Assembly (NCBI RefSeq): GCF_027887165.1
Contig: NC_077228.1
Coordinates: 213,269,635 to 213,333,634 of the forward strand
Direction: 5' to 3'
Length of the DNA: 64,000 bases
Source of the DNA: Monodelphis domestica
Taxonomy: Eukaryota; Chordata; Mammalia; Didelphimorphia; Didelphidae
Made by a program: the position numbers and the translations under genes
Notes under the pieces: model-generated
What the model was told of the DNA's origin: nothing
The model's input: the letters and a program-made list of their open reading frames with translations, nothing else
Databases searched by the model: none
Part shown: piece by piece, positions 54,191 to 64,000 of the stretch
Numbering within the stretch: the stretch's first letter is position 1
Layout of the letters: the number at the start of each line of letters is the position of its first letter

Positions 54191-55252
54191 GAAAAGTGGG
54201 GACAATAATACACTGTTGATGGAACTGTAAACTGATTCAAACACATTTTGGAGAGCAAATTGGAATTATGCCCAGAGAGCTATAAAACTGTGTATAACTT
54301 TTGCTGGGACTATTTCTCAAGGAAATCAGGGGAAAAAAGAAAAGAACCTATATGTTCCAAAATATTGATAGCAGCTCCCTTTGTGGCAGCAAAGAATCAA
54401 GGGATGTCCATCAATTGGGGACTGGCTAAACAAATTGTGTTATATGATTATGATAGAATATTTCCATGCCATAATAAACAATAAGCAGATTCATTTTTTT
54501 AAAACTTTGAAAGAACTAGATGAGAAAATGAAGCGTAAATGGGTAGAGCCAAAATAACATTATATATAGCTACAGATTTAATATTTGAAGAAAAACTTAT
54601 GAATGTTTGCTTCCAAAAATGAACTGAGAAATGGAAATACAAAAGATGTACTCTATATATTTTGCTGGATGATACCTTCTATGGCATGGGGAGGGACTGA
54701 ATAAATTAATAATTAAGCCATTTCTAAAATTAAGAGATAAGTTTAAGAAAACTTTAATTTCTATAGTTTGGTGGAAAAATAGTCATCTCTATGACTGAAC
54801 ATTTAAATAAATATTTAAAAAAGAAAAGACCTTAATCAGATGTACTGAACACAAACTATGGCAGTGAAGTTTTGGAATAGTGGAAAGAGGAATTTTTTCA
54901 TATTTAATTTGGTTTTTTAGTATAATAGAAACTGCCATGAGAAATGATAAATATGATGAATTCAGAGAAGCATAGGAAGATATATGAACAGATGTAGAAA
55001 AAAAGTAAATAGAACTAGGAAAAGTTATACACAATGACTACAAAAATGTATTAGAAAAAAAAAACAAAAAAGAAACTTGACACTTTCTAACTATAACAAC
55101 CAAGAAGTTTGGCCTTAAAGATTTGAGAAAAATATACATTTCTCCTTTCTTTGCAGAGGTTGGGGGACTATGGGCATACAATATCGCATATACTGCCAGT
55201 CATATGTTGGTTTATTTTGCTGAAATTCTTTCCCTTTTATTTAATCGTTATT
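54191..55252 (+). repeat. older L1 3' untranslated part
   Basis: 'ctgttgatggaactgtaaac', 'aattatgcccagagagctat', 'ttgatagcagctccctttgt', 'ccatcaattggggactggct' follow the L1 3' UTR. The middle (54490-54830) is AT-rich and may hold a further insert. It lies head to head with the minus-strand L1. Confidence 0.75.
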
Positions 55253-55268
55253 AGAAGAAATGATTTGC

Positions 55269-56125
55269 CAAAACAACTCTGAGGTATCACCTCACACCTA
55301 GCAGATTGCCTAACATGACATCAATGGAAAGTAATGAATGCTGGAGGGGATGTGGTGAAATTGGGACATAAATGCATTGCTGGTGGAGTTGTGAATTGAT
55401 CCAACCATTCTGGAGGGCAATTTGTAACTATGCCCAAAGGGTGCTAAAAGACTGTCTGCACTTTGACCCAGCCATATAGCACTGCTGGGTTTGTACCCCA
55501 AAGAGATAATAAGGAAAAAGACTTGTACAAGAATATAGCTATGCTCTTAGTGGCAAAAAAACTGGAAAATGAGGAGATGCCCTTCATTTGGGAAATAGCT
55601 GAACAAATTGTGGTATCTGTTGGTGATGGAATACTATTGTGTTCAAAGAAACAATGAACTGGAGGAATTCCATGGGGACTGGAACGATCTCCAGGAAGTG
55701 ATGCAGAGTGAGAGGAGCAGAACCAGGAGAATATTATACACAGAGACTGATACACTGTGGCACAATCAAATGTAATGGACTTCTCCATTAGTGGCATTAC
55801 AGTGATCCTGAACAACTTGGAGGGATCTATGAGAAAAAACATCCACATTCAAAGGATAAACTGTGGGAGGAGAAACACCGAAGAAAAACAACTGCTTGAA
55901 TACAGGAGTTGAGGGGATATGGCCAGGGATGTAGACTTTAAATAAACATCCTAATGCAAACACCAACAACATGGAAATAGGTTTTGATCAAGGACACAGG
56001 TAATACCCAATGAAATTGCGCATTGGATGTGGAAAGGGGAGGGGGAGGGGAGGGAGGGAAAGAACATGATTCTTGTAACCAAGGAATAATGTTCTAAATT
56101 GACTAAATAGATAAATTTTAAAAAA
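55269..56125 (+). repeat. younger L1 3' insertion inside the older L1
   Basis: Well preserved: 'attgctggtggagttgtgaa', 'ctatgcccaaagggtgctaa', 'gaactggaggaattccatgg', 'gaggagcagaaccaggagaa', 'gaaattgcgcattggatgtg', A-rich end. A perfect 16-base duplication agaagaaatgatttgc sits at 55253-55268 and 56126-56141. It is 5'-truncated, so no ORF2 is included. Confidence 0.94.
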
Positions 56126-56141
56126 AGAAGAAATGATTTGC

Positions 56142-58103
56142 TAGGTAGGCATTGGAAAAGAAATATTGTACATGAAGGTGATGTTAAAACAAGAAATCTC
56201 AATAATTTTTTAAAAGGCTTTTCCTGGTAGCTGAGGGTTGAATGCAGAAAAAGTTTCAAATTTTCTTTAGGAACCTATCATAAGATACGTAGGAAGAATG
56301 AGTGAAAAGGAGAGCTATTAACTAAGGAATCAAATAGAGGAAGTGGTTATATTCATGTAACTCTTCTTGTGGAACTACTTCCCAAACTTTGACTCTCTTT
56401 GGCAGGTCAGGTCCATAGAGGATGACTGACTTCTCCCCCTCCAGAATTCCAGGGGTAAAGAATGGGGCTGGGACTTCTAGTACTGTCATCATAAGCCCTT
56501 GCTTGTGTGTTCCCTACAGATGATCAGCTGGAATTCACACTTATAAAAAATAAGCAATTATAGCAAAGACACTTGTTACAGAAATAGTTATCTCATTTGA
56601 TCCTTCAAAACTTCCATTTGATCCTTCCCTAAACCAGGAGAGCAATGTCCCTTCCACATACAAGGTCCCTGGGAATAATAAACTCAAACTTAAGAGAGCA
56701 CATATGGTCAATGGTAAACTCACAGTTCCTAGTTACTATTGGAAGTCCCTTTGCCCTGCTCCATAAAGTCCTTATGAAGTCTCTGCTTTCTGTTGGGTTC
56801 TGAGGGTTGGTCCTGAAACTTTCTTTCCTTGGTGTGCCCAATTTGTCTTCAGAACATCTCTCAGCTCTTGATGCGGATGCCCTGGCCAGCCACTGTTGCC
56901 TCAGGGACACTGTTACTGCATCTGGTAAGAACTCCAGATTTTATGACCTTTCAAAGCTCATAAGATCTTCAAGTAGTCAATAGAGGAAGAACTAGGGAGA
57001 GAGATTCAATCCTCTTCCCTACCTCAGGGCAATCCCCCCTTTTTCCAGTCTTTTCACCACTGGATTCAACTACCATTTGACATATTTTTTATGATTTGTT
57101 TGGATGATTTCCCGATTGGTTTGTAGTATAGGTGCAGAGGTAGGTCTGGTTCTTTCAGCCAATAGTAATATATTTTTTGTCTTCATCCAATGATCAAAGC
57201 ATTTTATTCTTCTCATATTTATTAAAGATTAAAAAAATTTTTTTCCTACAAAAGAGCTCATACTTTTGATTGATCAGTTGACTCCATTGAGCTGTCTGAG
57301 CCTTTGGTGAGACAGGAGTATCAGTGGAAACTCCACCCTTCATTGGAATGGCAATGGAAACCACCACTCTTACTCATCAGTAAGAGGATTAAGGAAAAGA
57401 TTTGCTTCATGTAAAGGCTGAAATGAATAAACTTTGGTGGCTAATAACCACTCACCATACTTTTCTTCTTTCTTGCTCAAGATACCTTAGGGCTATTTGT
57501 CACATACCTCTGGTTAGGGTCATTGATTGTGGTTTCATTGTGGGCCAACCTCTGGAATGATATAGGAAGGGGGAAGGGAAGGGTCAGTCAAGTTTTGAAG
57601 TGTTTTCAACATAGGACCCTGGGGCTACTTTGACCAAGTGAGTACCCTTGTTTGCTCCAGTAGACCTTTCCCCTAAGACTTTTCCTCCTAAGAGGCAATC
57701 ATTAACTTTTCCCAGTGACCAGTTATCAAAACCACATAAAAAGGTAGCTGCCAAATGGTGCCTGCCAAATGAACTTCAGGGACAGGATTAGGATATTAGC
57801 ATTCGGGGAGATACAGTACCTCCAGGGCTCAGAGTCCTTCAAGAGGTTTTCTGTCCAGACTTTTCCTCCCCTTCTTCCCTAGAGGATAACCTCTAGAGGG
57901 TAACCCTCTAGAGTCTAGAGGGTTGATTCTGGAAGTGGCTGCTTTGTTGGAGTTCATAGCCAGTTCTAAAATGTCTCTGAAATCACATAGGTTCTCAAGC
58001 TGGCCTGCCTTTGCTAGGCAGTTAAGTGGTGCTGAGTCTGCAGTTCATATATAATCAATGTAAAACTCTGCTCTAGGAACATAATTCTGCATTCCAATTT
58101 AAT
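56142..58103. other. unassigned 2-kb stretch
   Basis: No exon or repeat family recognised. It contains a perfect small palindrome at 57891-57913. Because so little else here is unique it may be an unrecognised retroelement interior, but I see no motif that proves it. Confidence 0.4.
57891..57913. repeat. short perfect palindrome
   Basis: Two 11-base arms (CTCTAGAGGGT and its complement) around one base. Each arm contains the self-complementary CTCTAGAG, and a third partial copy follows at 57914-57922. Confidence 0.85.
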
Positions 58104-58104
58104 T

Positions 58105-58302
58105 TATTTTTGTCCTTACCTTCCACTTTCGAATTAATACTGTGTATTGGTTCCAAGGCAGAAGAGCAATAAGGACTAGGCAATGGGAATAAATGACTTG
58201 CCCAGGGTCACCTAGCTAGGAAATGTCTCATGCCAGATTTGAACCCAGGACCTCCCATCTCTAGGCCTGGCTCTATCCACTGAGCCACCTAGCTGTCCCC
58301 TC
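58105..58302 (-). repeat. SINE type A
   Basis: 'gtccttaccttccactttcg', 'aaatgacttgcccagggtca', 'gagccacctagctgtcccc'. Confidence 0.92.
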
Positions 58303-59755
58303 CAATTATTTTTAATAAAAAAATTCTATATGAAGAGCATGTCTGCCTTCTCCTTAGCAGGCCAGGGAGTGAACACTGATCTGTGATGGCAGCCCCTCAG
58401 TTCATTCCCCATTTTCTGGTGCCCTCTCTCCAGTGTAATGATGGGGAGTAGGACCAAAAAAAAAAAAAGAATCATTGGGAGAGCTCTACAGATTGAGGTA
58501 GAAATGGCAGTTGGAAACTGAACAAGGACTTCTGGGAAATTCTCGGGAGGAGCAGGGTCTTGAGTGTTGAGACACAGAAGGGAGTGAAAGGAGGAGCTGT
58601 TTCTCCAAGCCATTCACCTTTGGGGATTTCCGACACTGACAGAAATCCTAATTTCATGGGTTCCTGTTGAAAACATCGCTAGTTCCTATCAATAAGCCTA
58701 ATTTCTTCAAAGACTTTCATTTTCATGAACTATTGAGACACTGGACTCAAATCAGTGAGCAGTGCTCTCTCCCTTATCCTACCTCTCCTCTGGCTACAAG
58801 AAATTTCTTGTACTTCAGTAATTAGTTTTATTTAGAAGAGATTTGGGGTGACTTCAACCCTCTAACTTCTACCCTTTACCCCAATCAAGGGAATTCAATC
58901 TCATTTATTTACACCTAGAGAGTAAGCCCACTGGCAGACTCCATCTTGTTGCCAGTTTTCAAGAAGACACAAGGGGGAGGCTCGTGAGCACCCCAAAACA
59001 GCACAAATCCAGATTGAGGTCCCTCATACCCCTCCTTGTAGAGAAGACTTCCCCACCACCCTTGAGGAACAGCACGGCCACCAAGGGGCAAGCCTTCACC
59101 TATGGGAGATCTCCATTTTGTCTCCCTCAAGTAATTCAGGGGGAGGGAGCAGTCAGGGAAGCCACTTTCATCAACTTTTTCCTCACTGCCTTCAACTCTC
59201 ATCTCTCCATCTAAGGAGTGTGAATCCCCCAAATTTACACCAGCTAGGTAAGCAATAGGTACCCCATCTACAATCCTTCAGAAGTTACAAAATACTTGCT
59301 TCTTATTTACTGCACACAAGGCTCTCTGCTAAGTGAGCTAAGGGCAAGTGAAGAACTATTCCTCCCAGTAAGATCTGGTCTCTGGCCAGGTAAAATCGTC
59401 AGGCCCAGACTCCCTCTGACCTGCTAAGGTCACCTGGAAGAGGCCCATCCAGTCACCCTTCTTGGCTGAGCCAGTTTGGTTCAGAGAAGAGGAGGCAGAA
59501 GGGAAAGGGGCCAGAGTTGAAGAGGCTCCAGACAAAGGTTCGTCAGGATGTGGGGGGGCTGATTAGTTGAAAGGAAGGACATTCATGCAAATCAGCACCT
59601 CTTCTTTTCTCAGCAGAGTCCAGAGCTCGGTCCTCTCTGGGTCTCAGGTCTGCAGGCTGTCCCTCCAATCCTTTTCCCATTCCCTTTTCCTGCCCTCTCC
59701 CCATTCCAGGCTACTGAGACTTGAACTTTGATTCGGCCACTACAAGCAAGGAGCT
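58303..59755. other. unassigned stretch
   Basis: No family recognised. An octamer ATGCAAAT occurs at 59584-59591 in a locally less AT-rich part. No exon can be supported. Confidence 0.45.
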
Positions 59756-59757
59756 GT

Positions 59758-59882
59758 TCCTATTCAAGGACATCCATTAGGTGCTGAACCTGGGCATCCT
59801 CTGGGACTCCTAAGCCTTAGACCCCTTCCGGGGCACTTAGCACAGTACCTGGCACACAGTAGGAGATTAATAACCAAGAGTC
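59758..59882 (+). repeat. LINE L2, 3' end
   Basis: 'ttccggggcacttagcacag', 'cctggcacacagtaggagat'. Confidence 0.72.
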
Positions 59883-59959
59883 AGAGCAGGGTTTACAGGA
59901 AAGTTGGATTTTAATTTTGGGAGGGTGGAGTGGAAGAGAAGGGGAGTAATTTCCTGAAA

Positions 59960-60118
59960 TTTTTATCGTGATATACAAATTTGGAGTTTAAATCCAGCCT
60001 CAGACACTTACTGGCTGTGTGACTCTGGGCAAGTCATTTAACTTGTCTGCCTAAGTTTCCTTAACTGCAAAATGGTGATAATAATAGCACCTACCATAAA
60101 TACGGTATCAAATAGGAT
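59960..60118 (+). repeat. MIR
   Basis: 'ccagcctcagacacttactg', 'tgactctgggcaagtcattt', 'atggtgataataatagcacc'. Confidence 0.85.
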
Positions 60119-60137
60119 ATTTCTAAAGCATTTATTT

Positions 60138-60338
60138 AGGGGGTAGCTGGGTGGCTCAGTGGATTGAGAACCAGGCCTAGATACAGGAGGTCCTAGATTG
60201 AAATCTGACCTCAGATACTTCCTAGCTGTGAGACCCTGGGCAAGTCACCTAACCCCCATTGGCTAGCCTTTACCACTCTTCTGCCTTGGAACCAATACAG
60301 AGTATTGATTCTAAGATGGAAAGTAAGGTTTTTTTTTA
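60138..60338 (+). repeat. SINE type A
   Basis: GGGGGTAGCTGGGTGGCTCAG head, 'ctaagatggaaagtaaggtt' tail. It abuts the T-rich L1 end. Confidence 0.93.
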
Positions 60339-61712
60339 AGTCTTTATTTATTTTGCTTTTTTTAGATTCATTATTTATTACCAATTACATGTAATACATT
60401 TTCCACATCAGTTTTCTGAAGTTATATGATGCAAGTTGTTTCCCTCCCTTTTTCCATCCCCTTCCCCCCCAGGAGCTGGCAAGCAGTTCAGTCTGGGTTA
60501 TACATGCATTATCTTGCAAAACATATTTCTTATTGTTATCCTAAAATCCAAATTTAAGAGCTTGTAATTTTAGGAAAAGAAAATCACCAACACCCTGGAC
60601 CAGGAAAGTGATCTTCTGGAGAAGAAGCTATAAGGATGCTTGCAGAAATCATACACTACATCAAGAAATCCAGAGTGAACTTTTGGATATAATGAACTGA
60701 ACAGAAGCGGTTTGAAACTACCATTTATTCTGATTGTAAACTCTTATGCCAAAGGGGAGGGCCCCCTAATTGGCTTTTTTGGTCAGTGTACCTATCAATC
60801 ATTTTTTTCTTTCTCTCTTTCCCTTTTATTCCCAAGATTGTTGTAACTCCTTCTATATAAGGTGCAATATTTTATACTCCCTAGTGAGAGAATCTTAAGT
60901 GTATAAACTCCATATATGGAATGATTCATTGGGGACACCTGATATGTTAATCTCCTGAAAAACCCAAGTGAGGAGATTTAACATACAGGTCTTCCAAAGA
61001 ATCAGAGTAGGGGGAGGATTGTGTGAAGGAAATTATTATGGGTGACTCTGATTAAGAGGATAGAATAGAAGCTCTGGTGCCCCCTGTAGTTGTCAGGAAA
61101 AGCCAGCAATTGAGATAAGGGATCATGAGGCTGTTGGCAGCCCCCTGGGCAACCCAGGCAAAGGAGAAAGGAGACAATTGGCTCACTAGGTTGACATGTA
61201 AGAGTGAGTGGGTAGAGAGAAAATTAGATAAACTGAGGCAAGACAGAATTTTGGCTCTGGACTTCCATGTTGGGGGGACTAGGAGAACCACATGGCTGCT
61301 GCAGAACAGTAAGCTAAATGTATCAAGCTAGATTAGGGTAAATATTCCATATAAATTATCTACCTTCCCTCTCTTTCATCCTTTCCCCCTGCTCCTTTCT
61401 GATTAAATAAAATAATTAACTTTCATAATTTCCCCCCTTACACATATTGTTCATTTTTGTAAGTGAATAATCTTATAAAACCCAAACCCCAAAACATATA
61501 CCCAAATAAACAAATGAAAAATTATATGCTTTCATTTGCATTCCTACTCCAACATTTCTTTCTCTGGAGGAGGATCAAATTCTTTCTTTGAAGTCCCTCA
61601 GAATTGTTCCGGTTCATTGTATTGCTGGTAGTAGTAAAGTCTATTACTTTTGATTGTTCCACAACATTCTGTTATTGTGTACAATGTTCTTCTGGTTCTG
61701 CTTTGGTTTTCA
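60339..61712 (-). repeat. L1 3' end split by an LTR element
   Basis: The left part (60339-60531) has 'gttatatgatgcaagttgtt', 'gttatacatgcattatcttg'. The right part (61440-61712) has 'ttcatttttgtaagtgaata', 'ggaggaggatcaaattcttt', 'agtccctcagaattgttccg'. A subfamily different from the copies near 50 kb. Confidence 0.75.
60532..61439 (+). mobile_element. endogenous retrovirus remnant with 3' LTR (fossil)
   Basis: A purine tract AGAGTAGGGGGAGGAT (about 61005) is followed directly by an LTR starting TGTGTGAAGG and ending CCCCTTACA (about 61021-61439), as a polypurine tract precedes a 3' LTR. The 490 bases to its left look like the 3' internal end. The 5' part and the main genes are missing. It lies within an L1, so it is younger than that copy. 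Family not assigned. Confidence 0.65.
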
Positions 61713-63364
61713 TGTGATATTTTGTGCTTGTGGGATAAATCTCCCAAAGGAGATTCATCCAATTTAAAAGGAAAAGTATAATTAATTCCAGAATTAATCA
61801 ACAGAGTCAGAGGTCAAATGACTTGCCATGAAGTCACATACCTAGTGTCTGAGGAACAAATCCAGGTAGGCATTTCTAAGTTTGTCAGGGTTTTCCATGA
61901 TCCTGTTAGCAAAACATGTTGTGAAGTTTCCTTTGTCCCCACTGCACTCTCTCCAGTCCACTTCAGCCTTAGTTTGAAGCTGATAATCTAAAATACAGCA
62001 TACCTCAGTCCCCCAGGGGTTCAAGCTTTCCTTAAAATTTATAATAATCATGCTCTCAGTTGGCGATAGAACCAAGACAGATTTCCAGGGCAGGGAAGGC
62101 ATTTCAATATCTCTTACTCCTAATCTCATCCTTTGCAGTGGATCCTAGAACCAAAATGAACTAATCCCATGTTTGTTCAGAAATCTCCAGCTAGGACCCA
62201 GGAACCTAATAGCCAGTGTTATTAACTGTCCCTTCTTAAATCTAGGTGATGGGAATAGCTTAGAAGAGTCATCTGGGCCACAGTTGTACTCACTTTTATA
62301 GGCTAGCCTGTGTTTTCTACAGTGGAATAAATCAGAATTCAATCTCTCCCAGAACCTGATGCCCAGTGGCATGGGGTTGGCTTGCAATTCCTGCTGAGAG
62401 CTTCTTCTTCATAATCTCTTGCTAATGGGGGCTGAACTCCCTCCCTTCTTGGTGGAGAGGGATGCTAAGAATCTCAAGGGTCGTCCCTGGCAGAGGCTTT
62501 CCCAGAGACCATACATTAGTTCTGGAAGCCTAAAAGAAGGGATGATGGTGGTGGTGGTGGTGGTGGCAGCAGCGATGATAAGAGTCATATCGTGCTCACT
62601 CCCCTTCTAATATTTTGTTGGATGATGTTAAAAAGCCAAAGCAAAGCATTGAAGTTAGGTCCTCCATCTAATGTATTGTCTTATTTGGAGTGCTTCTCTG
62701 AGGAAACATTGTTTCCCCAAGAAAAAGGGGGATTGCAAGAATTTTTCACATTTTGTATTAATTCCTATATATTAGGGAGAATTACTGTGTATGTTTGTGT
62801 CTGGGGTCTGGGTCAGAGACACCATCTAGTTTGATCCTTTTTGCATTTCCTTTGTCCTTGGGAATCCCAAGGAATGTCTTCATTTTGAACAGATTTTGGT
62901 CAATAAACTAAGGGCAGAAGGGTTCTTTTCCTGCTTACTGTGACCTGTTTACCTGTGGGGATGGATAGTTTGAGAGACCACCTTTAAATTAACCACCATC
63001 AATTAAATCTATCTTGGGATATTCAAAGGAGGGGCTCTACAATTAAATTTCCTTAAAATTTATGATCCAGCTCAGATCGTTCCTGGTCACAAGGGAGCCA
63101 TGGAGGCTGGTATCCCTTCATCAATTATGATGCTGGCCTAACCAACGAAACTGATCTAATCAATAAATTTATATTCTTGTCCCCCACCCCATTCGAATTG
63201 AGGGTTGGGTGGATTACAGGATAGTGGATTAGGATTACAACCTCTGGACACTTCCGGGCTTCAGGAGACCCCTTTAGCTTTATCCATCCATCCCTTCCTT
63301 CTGACCCCCCCCCCAAATCTCCAGACTCCCCGCCAAATCTCACTCCGCCACAGTTGTCCTTGGA
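61713..63364. other. unassigned stretch downstream of the TRIM gene
   Basis: A MIR fragment (minus) sits at 61795-61855 ('gtcaaatgacttgccatgaa'). The rest is unrecognised apart from the GTG microsatellite. Confidence 0.45.
62538..62582. repeat. trinucleotide microsatellite
   Basis: GATGATGGT(GGT)n then GGCAGCAGCGATGATG. Confidence 0.85.
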
Positions 63365-63381
63365 GTGAGATAGAATCCAAT

Positions 63382-63387
63382 TTTATT
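63382..63387 (-). terminator. TRIM80: polyadenylation signal AATAAA
   Basis: Minus-strand ACAAATAAAATTGG, about 120 bases past the TRIM stop codon. Confidence 0.7.
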
Positions 63388-63410
63388 TGTAATTGAGACC
63401 TTGGCCAAGA

Positions 63411-63452
63411 GGGAGGGCGGCGGCGGCGGCGACTACGACGACGACGACGGGA
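63411..63452. repeat. CGG/CGA triplet repeat in the 3' UTR
   Basis: Plus strand GGGCGGCGGCGGCGGCGAC followed by TACGACGACGACGACGG. Confidence 0.85.
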
Positions 63453-63504
63453 GGCGGCTTGGGGAGGAGACGGCCCTCCCTCCGACCGACCGTCCCCTAT
63501 CCCG

Positions 63505-64000
63505 TTAAGACTCGGGGTATTGCTTGAGGGTGATGGAGGCCCCGCTGCTGACCATAACGGCCGGGTAGAGTGGCTCCAGGAAATTGGTGAGAAAGCGGTA
63601 GATGAGGCTCATGCCTCCCGCCACGCCGTAGAAGGAGAGGCATCCGGCGGGGTAGTCCAGGGCCACTCCGATGGTGCGGTAATAGCCCCCTTGCAGCACA
63701 GTCTGCGTGTTATTGTGCCACACGGAGAACTTGAGCGAGTCCCACTCGAGGCACCACGAGGCGCTGTTGCGGCCGATCAGGTAAACGATGTTGCGCCGGG
63801 GTCGCCCGCTGGGCGGGGGGCTGCAGCTGTACGTGACACCCACGCAGACCCACGAGTTGGACACCTCCGCCTCCCAGTAGTGCTGGCCCTCGGCCATGCT
63901 GCGTGTGCACAGCACCTGGGGCCACTGGTTGAAGCCCGGGAAGGGGCCCGAGGCGTAAGGCTCGAGAAGGATGCCCAGGTTCAGCACCGAATGGGTCTCC
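63505..64000 (-). CDS. TRIM80: TRIM-family protein, PRY-SPRY exon (probable TRIM80), 5' part off the edge
   Basis: The 164 visible codons stay open to the right edge and end PES then TAA at 63507-63505. The domain is PRY-SPRY (B30.2): PRY text ILLEPYASGPFPGFNQWPQV, then the WExE-type block GQHYWEAEVSNSWVCVGVTY, GRNSASWCLEWDSLKFSVWH, and the LDYPAGCLSFYGV block near the end. This C-terminal domain usually binds the target of a RING E3 ligase. The RING, B-box and coiled coil must lie to the right. The gene sits upstream of SLC16A5 on the same strand, which is where mouse Trim80 and the human pseudogene TRIM80P lie as I recall. TRIM47 and TRIM65 from the same chromosome arm and TRIM16/TRIM25-like proteins are alternatives. 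No break is seen in the visible part. SPRY family is certain, the paralogue is inferred. Confidence 0.7.
   Translation of the reverse strand, partial: ETHSVLNLGILLEPYASGPFPGFNQWPQVLCTRSMAEGQHYWEAEVSNSWVCVGVTYSCSPPPSGRPRRNIVYLIGRNSASWCLEWDSLKFSVWHNNTQTVLQGGYYRTIGVALDYPAGCLSFYGVAGGMSLIYRFLTNFLEPLYPAVMVSSGASITLKQYPES

Larger units (their letters stand above)
63365..63504 (-). other. TRIM80: 3' UTR of the TRIM gene
   Basis: A short, GC-rich 3' UTR of about 140 bases inferred from the stop at 63507-63505 to just past the AATAAA. It carries the CGG/CGA repeat. Confidence 0.65.

Noticed and set aside
53954-54244. Minus-strand frame of 96 codons as a host gene
   Set aside because: It is the reverse-transcriptase region of an L1 ([12 protein letters not shown]).
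63505-64000. Assignment to TRIM47 or TRIM65
   Set aside because: Both are on the same human chromosome arm, but they lie hundreds of kilobases from SLC16A5 as I recall. TRIM80/TRIM80P is the direct neighbour in the same orientation. Kept as alternatives only.
1-64000. Search for CRISPR arrays, operons, tRNA or rRNA genes
   Set aside because: The repeated tRNA-like boxes all belong to SINEs with tails and A-runs. There is no regularly spaced direct-repeat array and no free-standing tRNA fold that I can see.

Overview
The window is intergenic and genic DNA from a marsupial-type mammalian genome. The evidence is low GC, a very dense load of tRNA-derived SINEs of the kind that dominates marsupial genomes, marsupial-type L1 3' ends, RTE (BovB-like) LINEs, ancient L2, L3/CR1-like LINEs and MIR, and several LTR-element remnants. 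The species cannot be fixed from sequence alone. About 45 SINE copies are visible. In the entries, 'type A' means the SINE that starts like GGGGCAGCTAGGTGGCTCAG and ends in GGAAGGTAAGGGTTT plus A-run. 'Type B' shares the tRNA-like head but has a tail ending near a TTTGCCAAGAAAAC block and a TCATGAAGAGTC-like end. 'MIR' is the older CORE-SINE.

Two protein-coding genes can be supported, both on the minus strand. SLC16A5 (monocarboxylate transporter 6) has four coding exons at 17096-16898, 8672-8529, 8108-7311 and 6422-6178. All splice sites are canonical and phase 1, giving a 461-residue protein. A GC-rich block at about 27.6-28.1 kb holds a plausible promoter and an untranslated first exon. 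At the right edge (63505-64000) is the last exon of a TRIM-family gene with a PRY-SPRY domain. By position and orientation next to SLC16A5 it is best explained as TRIM80, a gene that is a pseudogene in human. A CpG-rich promoter-like block at 640-890 fits the upstream end of the next gene in the human order (ARMC7), whose body would lie off the left edge.

Between the genes (28-63 kb) and in the introns almost everything recognisable is repeat. Target-site duplications date many insertions relative to one another. Examples are a type A SINE split by an RTE-type SINE (51.4-52.25 kb), an RTE 3' end split by an LTR element that itself received an L1 (41.7-43.6 kb), a SINE split by a hAT element that received another SINE (45.66-46.27 kb), and a solo LTR inside a SINE (38.9-39.7 kb). 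The most unusual structure is a pair of inverted copies of the same SINE dimer (23653-23975 and 25149-25469). As far as I can read, their cores match at every base outside an A-run.

I see no operon, CRISPR array, mobile gene cluster or other new genetic system. The interest lies in the TRIM80 survival, the C-terminus of MCT6, the inverted dimer and the nested transposon record.
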